A stretch of 64,000 nt of DNA from Prosthecobacter dejongeii (GCF_014203045.1 NZ_JACHIF010000001.1:930001-994000); one strand, 5' to 3'. Shown: positions 1-8,585, counted from the first letter of the stretch. Made by a program: numbers and translations. Notes: generated by a model not told the origin, from the sequence alone.

Positions 1-243
1 AAGATCGGCCACCTTTACCAACTCTGCGTGGCCCGCACTCCCACTGACCACGAACGGGCCACCCTGCAAAAGCTGCATGACGAGGCGCTGACCGACTACC
101 GCGCGCAGCCGCAAGAAGCTGTAAAAATGGCGACTGATCCCCTAGGCCCAGCGCCCAAAGACGCAGACATCGCTGAACTAGCCGCCTGGACCACTGTGGC
201 CAACGTGGTGATGAACCTGGATGAATTTGTGATGCGGAGATAA
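1..243 (+). CDS. C-terminal end of a DUF1549/DUF1553 (PSD1-type) protein, partial
   Basis: The reading frame is open from the first base, so the start lies outside the window; 80 residues are visible. The tail, with the motif VANVVMNLDEFVMRR at the very end, matches the usual C-terminus of DUF1553 proteins, which in Planctomycetes and Verrucomicrobia are long secreted proteins also carrying DUF1549 and often a cytochrome-like domain. It is followed after 19 bases by a DUF1501 gene, the standard partner of this family and normally in one operon. The biochemical role of the pair is not established; a link to breakdown of sulfated or complex polysaccharides is often suggested. The family call rests on the tail and the neighbour only. 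Confidence 0.8.
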   Translation, partial: KIGHLYQLCVARTPTDHERATLQKLHDEALTDYRAQPQEAVKMATDPLGPAPKDADIAELAAWTTVANVVMNLDEFVMRR

Positions 244-262
244 CTTTGCCCTGACTGTGCCC

Positions 263-1714
263 ATGAACCCCGTCCGCCACGACAGCCTCGAATTCACCAC
301 ACGCCGCACCTTCCTGAGTGGGGCGGGCCAGTTTAGCCTGGGGGCCATCGCTCTTCAGGCCCTGCAAGGCCAAGGTAAAGCCATGCCTGGAACAGAGAAC
401 CCCATGGCCCCGAGGGTGACGCACCACGCGGCCAAAGCCAAGCGGGTGATCTACCTGCACATGTCTGGCGCGCCCCCGCACCTGGACCTTTTCGATTACA
501 AACCGGAGCTGGTGAAACACGATGGGCAGAACTGCCCAGACTCCATCCTCAAAGGTCGTACCTTTGCCTTCACCACCGGCGTGCCAAAGCTGATGGGCAC
601 ACCTCGAACCTTTAAACAGTATGGCAAAGCAGGCATGTGGATGAGCGATGCCTGCCCGAACTTCCACACCATCGCCGATGAGATTACCATGGTGCGGTCC
701 ATGCACACGGACCAGTTTAATCATGCCCCTGCGGAGCTTCTGTTATTCACCGGGCATACCCGTCAGGGACGGCCTTCTCTGGGCTCCTGGGCCACTTACG
801 GACTGGGCACGGAAAACCAGGATCTACCCGGCTTCGTCACCCTCATCTCCAGCGGCACTCAGCCCAGTGGCGGCCAGGGCCTGTGGGGCAGTGGCTTCAT
901 CCCTTCCGTCTTTCAAGGGGTGCAATGCCGCAGCAAAGGTGATCCTGTCTTGTATGCCTCTGACCCAGCGGGCATGAACCGGAACCTGCGCCGCCGCACG
1001 CTGGATGCTCTGAAGGATCTGAATGAACAGCAGGCCGCAGAACTGGGCCATGCAGAGACGGTGACGCGCATCGCCCAATACGAGCTGGCTTACCGCATGC
1101 AGATGAGTGTGCCGGAGGTGATGGATATCTCCAAAGAGCCTGCCAAAGTCATCGAGGACTATGGGGCCAAGCCCGGGGAAGCCAGCTTTGCGAATAACTG
1201 CCTGCTCGCCCGCCGCTTGGTGGAAAAAGGCGTGCGCTTTGTACAGCTCTTTGACTGGGGCTGGGACTTTCATGGCACCTCAGAGGCCTCTGGCATCACC
1301 GATGGTCTAACGAAAAAAATGGCCGAGACGGACAAGCCCGTGGCCGCACTGATCAAAGACCTGAAACAACGGGGGCTGCTGGAGGATACCCTCATCATCT
1401 GGGGCGGTGAATTTGGCCGCACCCCTTTCCGCGAGGGCCGCACCGCTGCTAGCAAGGTGCTAGGGAGGGATCATTACCCCGATTGTTTTACCCTTTTCAT
1501 GGCAGGTGGTGGAGTAAAGTCCGGCTTTGACTATGGCAGTACGGATGAACTGGGCTTCAGCGTGGCGGAGAAAAAAGTCCACGTTCATGACTTCCAGGCC
1601 ACGGTGATGCACCTGCTGGGCTTTGACCATGAGCGCTTCACTTATCGTTTCCAGGGGCGTAACTACCGCCTTACCGATGTACACGGTCATGTGGTGAAAG
1701 ATCTCCTGGCTTAA
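263..1714 (+). CDS. DUF1501 family secreted protein with Tat-type signal
   Basis: This is a full-length DUF1501 protein of about 483 residues, related to the sulfatase/alkaline phosphatase fold. The N-terminus has a twin-arginine motif (RRTFLSG, residues 14-20) followed by a hydrophobic stretch, so export folded through Tat is likely. Family features include HMSGAPPHLDLFDYKP near residue 70, the RDHYPDCFTLFMAGGGVK stretch near the C-terminus, and the ending HDFQATVMHLLGFDHERFTY. It lies just downstream of the PSD1 gene and probably shares its transcript. A GTG six bases upstream (257) is an alternative start; no clear ribosome binding site separates them. A decayed paralogous pair is present at 52708-53126. 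Confidence 0.92.
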   Translation: MNPVRHDSLEFTTRRTFLSGAGQFSLGAIALQALQGQGKAMPGTENPMAPRVTHHAAKAKRVIYLHMSGAPPHLDLFDYKPELVKHDGQNCPDSILKGRTFAFTTGVPKLMGTPRTFKQYGKAGMWMSDACPNFHTIADEITMVRSMHTDQFNHAPAELLLFTGHTRQGRPSLGSWATYGLGTENQDLPGFVTLISSGTQPSGGQGLWGSGFIPSVFQGVQCRSKGDPVLYASDPAGMNRNLRRRTLDALKDLNEQQAAELGHAETVTRIAQYELAYRMQMSVPEVMDISKEPAKVIEDYGAKPGEASFANNCLLARRLVEKGVRFVQLFDWGWDFHGTSEASGITDGLTKKMAETDKPVAALIKDLKQRGLLEDTLIIWGGEFGRTPFREGRTAASKVLGRDHYPDCFTLFMAGGGVKSGFDYGSTDELGFSVAEKKVHVHDFQATVMHLLGFDHERFTYRFQGRNYRLTDVHGHVVKDLLA

Positions 1715-1860
1715 TGGAAGATCTCTCACTCCTGCGAATCTACCACGCAGAACATTGCGATTTGGCCCGTTGCAAATACTGGAATTGTCGTTAGCCTCGC
1801 CACGCTCAGTCTCACTTGTGGATGCTGTAGCATTCAAACAAACACGTTACATAACACACT

Positions 1861-1974
1861 ATGAAATACGCCCTCCTCGCTCTCGCAGCATCGGTCATCG
1901 CCGGTGGTCTCGTCTCCTGCGCCTCCAAGGCTCCCCCACCGCCACCACCAGCACCGGTGCAGATGAGCAAGTAA
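1861..1974 (+). CDS. Small putative lipoprotein, 37 residues
   Basis: The short frame encodes a positively charged start, a hydrophobic segment and a lipobox-like LVSC at residues 17-20, followed by a proline run (six prolines) and a short hydrophilic end. This is the architecture of very small bacterial lipoproteins: signal peptidase II would cut before Cys20, leaving about 18 residues. It is isolated between the DUF1501 gene and another small lipoprotein gene on the same strand. No function can be assigned. It could be a chance frame, but the complete lipoprotein signal and its repetition in the next gene argue for a real gene. Confidence 0.6.
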   Translation: MKYALLALAASVIAGGLVSCASKAPPPPPPAPVQMSK

Positions 1975-2031
1975 TTTGAATGGTTTCGAGGTCGTCTCAT
2001 AGACTACCTGTTTCCAACCGACACTCTCTCT

Positions 2032-2205
2032 ATGATCCGTCTTCTCTCCATTGGCCTCGCTTCTGCCTCCTTGCTCCTCGCTTCTTGCGCTAGCAAAAAG
2101 GCGGATTGTTCCTCCTGCACGGCACCTAGCGGCAAAGCTGCTGCGGCCTGCTGCTCAAAGGAAAAGAGCGCCTGCTGCGACTCCAAAAAGGGTCACAAGC
2201 ACTAA
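2032..2205 (+). CDS. Small cysteine-rich putative lipoprotein, 57 residues
   Basis: A lipoprotein signal (hydrophobic residues 4-18, lipobox LASC ending at Cys19) is followed by a lysine-rich, cysteine-rich mature part containing CSSC, two CC pairs and a final HKH. Six cysteines besides the lipid-anchored one, spaced as CxxC...CC...CC, suggest metal or redox chemistry in the envelope, but this is inference. The gene sits 57 bases after the preceding small lipoprotein gene, on the same strand, and ends 84 bases before the convergent kinase-receiver gene. I do not recognise a named family. Confidence 0.6.
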   Translation: MIRLLSIGLASASLLLASCASKKADCSSCTAPSGKAAAACCSKEKSACCDSKKGHKH

Positions 2206-2288
2206 GACTTCAACTCGTGGTTTAGCCACTCACGTCGCACCGCACGCTGGTCACCTGGCGGGCGGTGCTTCATGTACAGGACCTGCAC

Positions 2289-3680
2289 TCAGAGGCCCAG
2301 CCGCCGCTGACGCCGCTGGAGGACCTGACGGACGATGCGCGTGAGTTCCGCACTGTCATAGGGCTTGGGCAAAACATCGGCAAAGCCATAGGCGGCTGGA
2401 TGCAGCATGGCGGGATCACTGCGGTAGCCGCTGGAGACGATGGCATCCACCTGGGGATCAATCTGCAAAAGCAGCTCCATGGCCCGGGCCCCGCCCATCC
2501 CCATGGGAATGGTGAGATCAATGAGGACCATATCAAAAGGCTGACCCGCCAACATGGCCTCGCTATAGCGGCGCACAGTATCGGCACCATCGCCTGTCTC
2601 GACGATCTCAAAACCTTCCTGCTTCAGATTCCTCACGATGAGCTGGCGCAGCAGCAGGTCATCCTCCAGCACTAGCACCCGCCCCTGAAGCGGGCGGGAG
2701 GAGGGAGCTGGCGTGGTCACCTGGATGGGTGCCTGGGCAGACTCCATGGGCACTGTGAGACTAGCCAGCAGGGCCTGCTTAAACTCTGCAGCCGAGTTGT
2801 AGCGCTGATTTCGGTCTGGCAGCAGCGCACGTACGATGACCATGTCCAGACATGGGTCTGTGCCCACCAGGGCAGACGGCGGCTGCCACGCGCCACGCGG
2901 GACGGTGCCGGTGAGCATCTGGTAAAACACCACGCCCAGGGCATAGATATCCGCCCGATGATCAATCACAGCCTGCGGGTCATACTGCTCAGGCGCAGCA
3001 TAGTCAGGCGTGCCCATGGCCATGTTACTATGGGTGAGTAGGGTGCTGGGTTTATCGAAACGTTTGGCGAGGCCAAAATCCGCCAACTTGACGCGACCAT
3101 CATGGGCGATGAGCACATTCGCCGGCTTGATGTCACGGTGGACGAGGCCTTTAGAATGCGCATAAAAGAGCGCATCGCAGAGAGCGGGAAGGATTTCCAC
3201 CGCTCTGGCGGGCGTGATTTGCCGGGTGCTGAGGAGGTGGTGCAGATCCGTTCCCTCGATGTGCTCCATGACGTAGTAAAGGTAGTCCCCCACTACCCCG
3301 AAATCATAGACGCTGACGATGTTGGGGTGGCTCATTTGAGCCAAGGACTGGGCCTCCCTTCGGAACCTTTCTGCGTAAGAGTAATCCGTGCCGTGCTGGC
3401 GATGCAGGATCTTGATGGCGACGGACCGGTCCAGCTTCAACTGACGCCCGCGATACACAGCTCCCATCCCGCCTTGGCCGATGAGGGCATCAAAGACATA
3501 CTCACCCGCAGGCATCATCCCTGTGAGCTCAGAAGGGGAGGGATAAATCTGCATGGGGGCCCAGCCCGCCACACCTTCAGACACCGAAGGCGCCGCCTGA
3601 GGAGGCGGCGTGCGTTTGCCGAAGGAGAAAAAACGTTTCATGAGACCCGAAATCTTTGGGTGGGCCGATAGTCGAAACAT
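2289..3680 (-). CDS. Hanks-type Ser/Thr protein kinase fused to a C-terminal response-regulator receiver domain
   Basis: The 463-residue protein begins with a kinase domain: glycine loop GQGGMG (69-74), catalytic Lys90, HRDIKPAN (181-188), DFG (201-203), GTPDYAAPEQY (223-233). A linker of proline/alanine residues leads to a CheY-like receiver domain (about 334-455) with acidic residues after VLVLED (339-341), phospho-acceptor Asp388 in LIDLT, and the conserved Lys439 in LPKPY. No membrane segment is visible, so it should be cytoplasmic. Placing the receiver at the C-terminus of the kinase suggests that a histidine kinase tunes the Ser/Thr kinase, which is inference. A GGAGAGGG stretch 4-5 bases upstream supports the start. 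It diverges from the GAF-subtilase pair over 59 bases. Confidence 0.9.
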   Translation of the reverse strand: MFRLSAHPKISGLMKRFFSFGKRTPPPQAAPSVSEGVAGWAPMQIYPSPSELTGMMPAGEYVFDALIGQGGMGAVYRGRQLKLDRSVAIKILHRQHGTDYSYAERFRREAQSLAQMSHPNIVSVYDFGVVGDYLYYVMEHIEGTDLHHLLSTRQITPARAVEILPALCDALFYAHSKGLVHRDIKPANVLIAHDGRVKLADFGLAKRFDKPSTLLTHSNMAMGTPDYAAPEQYDPQAVIDHRADIYALGVVFYQMLTGTVPRGAWQPPSALVGTDPCLDMVIVRALLPDRNQRYNSAAEFKQALLASLTVPMESAQAPIQVTTPAPSSRPLQGRVLVLEDDLLLRQLIVRNLKQEGFEIVETGDGADTVRRYSEAMLAGQPFDMVLIDLTIPMGMGGARAMELLLQIDPQVDAIVSSGYRSDPAMLHPAAYGFADVLPKPYDSAELTRIVRQVLQRRQRRLGL

Positions 3681-3739
3681 TGTCCCTCTCCCGCAAGCGT
3701 TCTCTTCTCAAACCCGCGTCTTCATGCTATGCCTAAAGA

Positions 3740-4387
3740 ATGGCCGCGCCGTTTTCCAGCTTTCCAGACCCCGAATTAAGCTCGCTGGAGGAGAAACTGG
3801 CGCTGAGGCGCGAGCACTTTACCCAGCATGCCCTCCAGCAAAACCCCGCAGCCCTGGTGGAAGGCCTGCCCGCAAGGCTGATCCAGCAGACGCTGGCCAG
3901 CATCCAGGCGGATGAAGGTAGCCTATGGCTTGCCCTGGAAAACTCCCAAATCCTATTGCCTGTCTGGAACAATGGGCCCGATGCAGCGCGTTTTGTGGGC
4001 AGCTTTCGCCTACCTGCCACCCAGGGCATCACCGGCCTGGTCTTTACCAGTGGCCTGGCCGCCAGTGAGAGCGAGGTGTGTTTTCACCAGCGGCAAAATC
4101 AGGAGTTGGATCACAGCCTGGGCGTGCTCACCTGGGCCATGCTGGCCGTGCCTCTAAAATTCGCCGGTGAATTGCGCGGGGTGATTACCGCCGTGCGGCT
4201 CATCCGTCTCCAGGATTTGCCAGAACTGACCCGTGTGCCGGAATCCACTGCAGACTTCCCCTCCCACTATGCTCCGCCAGCCGCCTTCACCCCGGGGGAT
4301 CTAAGCGCGATGGAGACGACCGCAGCGGCAGTGGGAAAATTGACTGAACACCGCCTGACGGCCTGGGTGCTGGGCACGGAGGAATGA
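3740..4387 (+). CDS. GAF domain-containing protein
   Basis: The protein has 215 residues with no signal or membrane segment. After a short helical N-terminus, residues about 45-200 read as a GAF domain: a helix LIQQTLASIQADEGSLWLA, the LLPVWNNG strand, the region GITGLVFTSG typical of the GAF loop, and the strand MLAVPLKFAGELRGVITAV. GAF domains bind small ligands or mediate dimerisation in signalling proteins; here no output domain is attached. Its stop codon overlaps the start of the downstream subtilase by four bases (ATGA), so the two are almost certainly translated together, and the GAF protein is a plausible sensor for the protease. Confidence 0.8.
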   Translation: MAAPFSSFPDPELSSLEEKLALRREHFTQHALQQNPAALVEGLPARLIQQTLASIQADEGSLWLALENSQILLPVWNNGPDAARFVGSFRLPATQGITGLVFTSGLAASESEVCFHQRQNQELDHSLGVLTWAMLAVPLKFAGELRGVITAVRLIRLQDLPELTRVPESTADFPSHYAPPAAFTPGDLSAMETTAAAVGKLTEHRLTAWVLGTEE

Positions 4388-5118
4388 CCATGACGCACGA
4401 GGACCTCCAAAACGCCACGGGCCAGGGCGTGCGCATCGCCATTCTCGATTCGGGGATCGAGACGGCACACCCTGCCCTAGCGGGGCTGACACTCCGGGAC
4501 GATGTCACCTTTGCCCGAGAAGGGCCTTTTCTCAAAGTCACCGAAAGTGGCGGCGATGCCATGGGCCACGGTACGGCCATTGCCTGGATCATCCGCAGCC
4601 TCGCGCCGGAGGCAGAGCTAGGCAGCTTCCGCGTGCTGGATGGGGACCTGCGCAGCCGCACCACCATCATCTGGGAGGCCGCCCGCCTGGCCATGCAGCG
4701 CGGGTACCACATCCTGAATTGCAGCTTCGGCAGCCCAGGCGAGGCCCGTTTTGTCATGCCCTACAAGGAATGGACGGACGAAGCCTACCTGCGCCGCACC
4801 CACATCGTAGCGGCATGCAGTAATGAAGACGCCAACCTACGCGAGTGGCCAGGCTGGTTCCCCACCGTGATCACGGTGAATCTGGCAGATCTGCCGGATC
4901 ACCCCTGGGCCCACCGCCCAGGCAGCATGGTGGAATTTTTAGCGCATGGGCACCAAGTACGCGTGCCCTGGCAGGGCGGGTGGAAGGTGGTGACGGGCAG
5001 CAGCTTTGCTGCACCTCGGGTCACGGGTTGGCTGGCTCGCCTATTGTCTCTGCGCCCGGATCTGAGTGTGGAAAGCGCGAAGGAGATGATGCGAACGCTG
5101 GCCATCCCCATGCCCTAA
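4384..5118 (+). CDS. Compact intracellular subtilase (S8 family serine peptidase)
   Basis: The 244-residue protein consists of little more than a subtilisin catalytic core. The triad is visible: Asp22 in AILDSGIETAHP, His62 in MGHGTA, and Ser207 in GSSFAAPRVTG. There is no signal peptide and no obvious propeptide, in contrast to secreted subtilisins of 350 residues or more, so it probably acts in the cytoplasm. It is translationally coupled to the GAF protein upstream. The substrate is unknown; possible targets include the neighbouring kinase-receiver or the small protein encoded next to the sigma factor, but this is inference from proximity. Confidence 0.88.
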   Translation: MTMTHEDLQNATGQGVRIAILDSGIETAHPALAGLTLRDDVTFAREGPFLKVTESGGDAMGHGTAIAWIIRSLAPEAELGSFRVLDGDLRSRTTIIWEAARLAMQRGYHILNCSFGSPGEARFVMPYKEWTDEAYLRRTHIVAACSNEDANLREWPGWFPTVITVNLADLPDHPWAHRPGSMVEFLAHGHQVRVPWQGGWKVVTGSSFAAPRVTGWLARLLSLRPDLSVESAKEMMRTLAIPMP

Positions 5119-5130
5119 AGAAGAGTATGC

Positions 5131-5361
5131 TCAAGCTGCGCGGCTGCGAATGGCCCTGCCCAGGTAACGCAGGTATTCGGGATGTTCTTTGAGCAGCAGA
5201 GCCAGGGCGGAGCGCTCTTTGGCGTCGGCCTTACCCGCAGCGAAGGCATCCAATCTCGGGATCAATTCCGCTGGCGGGTCGCCCATGTCGTGGCCTTCCA
5301 CGTCAGGCACCATGCGGCGGAGGAAATTGGCGAGGATGGAGAGATCGTGTTCGGCATTCAT
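5131..5361 (-). CDS. Small protein downstream of the ECF-like sigma gene; possible sigma partner
   Basis: The 76-residue protein is predicted to be helical and soluble. It has the pattern LIPRLDAFAAGKADAKER followed by ALALLLKEHPEYLRYLG, which resembles the N-terminal helices of anti-sigma-like proteins that follow ECF sigma genes, although no zinc-binding His/Cys cluster or membrane segment is present. It begins 59 bases after the sigma gene on the same strand, so co-transcription is likely. A role in controlling that sigma factor is inferred from position and helical pattern only. Confidence 0.6.
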   Translation of the reverse strand: MNAEHDLSILANFLRRMVPDVEGHDMGDPPAELIPRLDAFAAGKADAKERSALALLLKEHPEYLRYLGRAIRSRAA

Positions 5362-5420
5362 GGCGGGGTATCTATGGGTGGATGCAGGGCCGGTGGGGAA
5401 CTTGCACAGAAAGTAGCTTT

Positions 5421-6137
5421 TTATTCCGAAGGGCCTAAAATGGCCTCGGCCCCTTCGCCACAGGCTTCGAGGAGATCCTGCCAGGAAATCTGCAAAGTCG
5501 GCTCCTTTTCCGCTAGGTAGGCTAGCGTGGCATCGCGGATCTGCTCCATGGCCTCCATCTTTTTCCGGGAGATGGTGCCCTCATGGCAGCCTCCCCACAC
5601 GGCGCAGAGATCCCGCTGTTTCACCTCCTGGAGGAGGGAAAGCCGCAGCACCAGCAGAGCCTCAGCATCCGTCTGGGCCAGGGCATGCAGCAGGGCATCT
5701 CGCAGCAGTTGGGCCAGCGGTGTTTCCTGGGGCGCGGCCTTGGCCTCTTTGGATAAGGAGTCCAGCGGGTCGGCATCGTTATCCTCGTGGGTCAGATTCG
5801 TGGCAGGGACCATGCGGCGGTGCTTGCGCAGGTATTCCAGCCAGACATTGGCTGCCATGGTGCGGACGAATCCCACCAGAGGGCCTGAGCCGGAGTAAGC
5901 CTCCAACTTTCTCTGCGCCCAGAGCTTTTCCGTGACGATCCCGATCACTTCCTGGGCATCGGCATGGGTGGCACCCGCAGCCGCCAGTTTGGCCAGCATG
6001 GAAGGTTTCAATTCCTGATCAAAACGTGCCCAGGCCGCCTTGTCACCATCCAACAGATCTTGGGCAAATTCGTAATCCGCCGCATGAAAAGTACTGGGCA
6101 AGGCAGACGTGGCATGGGCGGCGGGCTCAGAGCTCAT
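5421..6137 (-). CDS. RNA polymerase sigma-70 family factor, ECF-like
   Basis: From ATG 6137 the protein has 238 residues. Region 2 is seen in FAQDLLDGDKAAWARF through YSGSGPLVGFVRTMAANVW and EYLRKHRR; region 4 in ALLVLRLSLLQEVKQRD and the helix-turn-helix-like HEGTISRKKMEAMEQI. The C-terminus runs about 40 residues past region 4. The frame is open upstream to another ATG at 6206, but the extra 23 residues (rich in Ser, Pro, Arg) do not look like sigma region 2, so I prefer the internal start. The gene diverges from a secreted-protein gene at 6286 and is followed by a small possible partner. The target promoters are unknown. Confidence 0.8.
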   Translation of the reverse strand: MSSEPAAHATSALPSTFHAADYEFAQDLLDGDKAAWARFDQELKPSMLAKLAAAGATHADAQEVIGIVTEKLWAQRKLEAYSGSGPLVGFVRTMAANVWLEYLRKHRRMVPATNLTHEDNDADPLDSLSKEAKAAPQETPLAQLLRDALLHALAQTDAEALLVLRLSLLQEVKQRDLCAVWGGCHEGTISRKKMEAMEQIRDATLAYLAEKEPTLQISWQDLLEACGEGAEAILGPSE

Positions 6138-6285
6138 GGGGCTTTTTACTCGGAAACTCTCCCTGCCGCCACCTGAAAGCCGGGGAGAAAACGGGTCTAA
6201 AGACATTTCAAATGAACAGTGTCTTTTAAGATTGCCTTACTCCGGGTCTGTCGGTTACATTTGCCGTCCGTCTCTTGAAGAAAGC

Positions 6286-7179
6286 ATGATCGCCGCCCCC
6301 CCACGATGCTCTCTCCTCTTTCTGTTGTTGTTCTCAGCAGCAGCCGGATCGCTCATGGGGCAGTCCTTGCCTAAAGTGAGCGCCACAGGCAGTGCCGTGG
6401 CTAACCCGCCTGCTCCCCTGGCTGTCCCGCGTGTGAACTCCCCCACCATGCCACGGCTGGGCTACTCCAAGTATCCCTGGAAGACGGACATCATGGCCAC
6501 GGTTTTTTGGGTGGGTGAACAACCGACCGAAAACAACCCCACGCCTAACAACAAGAGTTCTTGGGACACGGAATGGGAAAAGAACTTCGGCGGCTACGAT
6601 GACCCGGATCCCTTGAAACGTGGCAACAACTTCTGCCCGCTCAATTTTACCCCTGGGCTGAATCCCTTCTACATCGCGCTGCCATACAATGACTGTCAGG
6701 ACTACTCCACGCACAAGCCTGAGGCCTCACGCGTGATCCCATGGTTTAAGCAGCGTTTCACCAAACCTGGTAAGACCGTGCTGCGCGGCACCTGGGTGGC
6801 GATCCGTTATGGCAACCGCGTTTGCTACGCCCAGTGGGAAGACTGTGGCCCATTCGTCACGGATGATCATGAGTATGTCTTTGGCAATGCCAAGCCCAAG
6901 AACACGAGCAATCGCGGAGCCGGCATTGATGTCAGCCCGGCGGTGCGAGATTACCTGGGCATGAACAGCAATGGCAAATGCGACTGGCGCTTTGTGGACG
7001 TTCACGAAGTCCCTGTTGGCCCCTGGCGCACTCTGGGGAATAACAATCATTTCGTCAAAGCCCAGGTGCAACAGCAGACCCAGCGTAAAGCCGATGTGGC
7101 CTCCCGGTTGGAAGAACTGCGCAAGGCCCGCGATGCTTACTTCAAGCAGAATGGCAATGGCGAGCAGCGGCTGCGCTAG
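6286..7179 (+). CDS. Secreted protein with a probable RlpA/expansin-like double-psi beta-barrel
   Basis: The likely start at 6286 gives a clear signal peptide (CSLLFLLLFSAAAGSLMGQS); frames further upstream lack one. The mature protein of about 275 residues contains the core pattern GTWVAIRYGNR...YAQWEDCGPF...YVFG...AGIDVSPAVRDYLG, which resembles the double-psi beta-barrel of RlpA-like proteins (GPF...IDLS..A...LG) that bind or cut peptidoglycan glycan strands. Two cysteine pairs may form disulfides. The C-terminal 35 residues form a charged helix. The fold call is inferred from motif spacing; enzymatic activity is not shown. It ends with a four-base overlap against the convergent fluoride transporter gene. 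Confidence 0.7.
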   Translation: MIAAPPRCSLLFLLLFSAAAGSLMGQSLPKVSATGSAVANPPAPLAVPRVNSPTMPRLGYSKYPWKTDIMATVFWVGEQPTENNPTPNNKSSWDTEWEKNFGGYDDPDPLKRGNNFCPLNFTPGLNPFYIALPYNDCQDYSTHKPEASRVIPWFKQRFTKPGKTVLRGTWVAIRYGNRVCYAQWEDCGPFVTDDHEYVFGNAKPKNTSNRGAGIDVSPAVRDYLGMNSNGKCDWRFVDVHEVPVGPWRTLGNNNHFVKAQVQQQTQRKADVASRLEELRKARDAYFKQNGNGEQRLR

Positions 7180-8453
7180 TGTTCTGGCGGTCGTTTAGGC
7201 ACGCCGATTTTCTGGGCGCTGTAAATGCCGGAGTGACCGCTGAAAAAATACGCCACGAAGCAGGCCACGCCGAAGTAAACCGAGTAGTGAGCCCCAAAGA
7301 GCTCAATGCCCATGATTGTGCAAGCCAGGGGCGTATTCGCTGCGCCTGCAAAAACAGCGATGAACCCCAAAGCGGCAAAGAGCGCCACCGGCTCCTGGAA
7401 AAGCAGACCGAGCTGATGGCCCAGCGTAGAACCGATGAAGAACAAAGGAGTGACCTCGCCGCCTTTGAATCCGCTACCCAAGGTCACCAAAGTGAACAAC
7501 GTCTTCCACAGCCAGCTCCAGGGTGTGACACCTCCAGTCTCAAACGAAGACACAATGCTCACCCCACCGGCACGATTCGCCTCGACCCCCAAGCCCAAGT
7601 AGTCGCGTGTCCCGAGAAGATACACCAGCCCAATGACAACGAGCCCACCAACCGCCGGGCGCAAGGGAGGGTAACTCACTAGCTGGGCCATCCCCCGCTG
7701 GAGAGAATGGGTCAACGCGGCGAAAAAGCGCGCCATAAGACCAAAAGCGATGGCGGCCAGCCCCACCTTTGCCAAAAGCAGCCACTCTAAAGGAGCACGC
7801 AAACCCGCCTCGGGTGAAACTTCCAGATGATACAGGGTGTGATGGATGCCCCAAGCCGTGCAGGTGACATCCCCCACCAGGCTGGCCACCAAAACGGGAA
7901 TCAAGGCCTCGTAATTCAACCGCCCCATCACCAGCACCTCCATGGCAAAGATGGCCCCTGTCAGAGGCGTGCCAAACACCGCCCCAAAGCCTGCGGCAAT
8001 GCCACTCATGAGCATGAGCCGTTGATTTTCTGGACGCACCCGAAACCACCGCGCCAGCAGTCCCGCCAAGCTACCGCCCATCTGCACCGCCGTGCCCTCA
8101 CGCCCAGCCGAGCCACCCAACAGATGCGTGACCAATGTACCCAGCAAAACCAGCGGGGCCATGCGAGCAGGCACCCCTCCACCCGGTTGATGGATTTCAT
8201 CCATGAGCAGGTTGTTCCCACGCTCACTCCCTTTGCCAAACCGATGGTATAACCACCCGACCCAAACACCCCCGACGGGCAGGCCCCAAATCAGCTCTGG
8301 ATGCGTGGCATGCGTGCGCGTCACCCAGTCCAGCGCCCATAGAAACAGAGCGCTGGCAGAGCCTCCCACCAGGCCCACAGGCACCGCCAGCAGTGCCCAG
8401 CGCAGCAGCAGGGCCACATCAGTCAGAGGGGAGGGCAAAAGACGCTTGATCAC
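7176..8453 (-). CDS. CLC-F type fluoride/proton antiporter (chloride channel family)
   Basis: The protein has 425 residues with about ten hydrophobic segments and the CLC fold signatures. Residues that set the fluoride-specific CLC-F branch apart are visible: GNNLL (80-84) where chloride members have GSGIP, GREGT (118-122) where they have GREGP, and GGEVTPLFF (331-339). The expected role is export of toxic fluoride in exchange for protons across the inner membrane. The start is a GTG. It lies downstream of recA on the same strand, separated by 262 bases holding two stable hairpins; I could not find a convincing fluoride riboswitch there. Confidence 0.88.
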   Translation of the reverse strand: MIKRLLPSPLTDVALLLRWALLAVPVGLVGGSASALFLWALDWVTRTHATHPELIWGLPVGGVWVGWLYHRFGKGSERGNNLLMDEIHQPGGGVPARMAPLVLLGTLVTHLLGGSAGREGTAVQMGGSLAGLLARWFRVRPENQRLMLMSGIAAGFGAVFGTPLTGAIFAMEVLVMGRLNYEALIPVLVASLVGDVTCTAWGIHHTLYHLEVSPEAGLRAPLEWLLLAKVGLAAIAFGLMARFFAALTHSLQRGMAQLVSYPPLRPAVGGLVVIGLVYLLGTRDYLGLGVEANRAGGVSIVSSFETGGVTPWSWLWKTLFTLVTLGSGFKGGEVTPLFFIGSTLGHQLGLLFQEPVALFAALGFIAVFAGAANTPLACTIMGIELFGAHYSVYFGVACFVAYFFSGHSGIYSAQKIGVPKRPPEH

Positions 8454-8585
8454 AGAGCCTGCACTTTTCCCCGGGCAGGACCAGGCGTCCAGTGGGGATC
8501 TTGGCTAGGCGCGCTGTCCCAGATACCGTTTGGTCATCATGCTAAACCAACCAGCACGTTTGAGCATACAGCTCATAATCGACTC

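Noticed and set aside
6186-6206. TAGACCCGTTTTC match to the end of the palindromic element
   Set aside because: It covers only the first 13 bases, has no inverted partner nearby and lies in the possible start of the sigma factor gene, so chance is likely.
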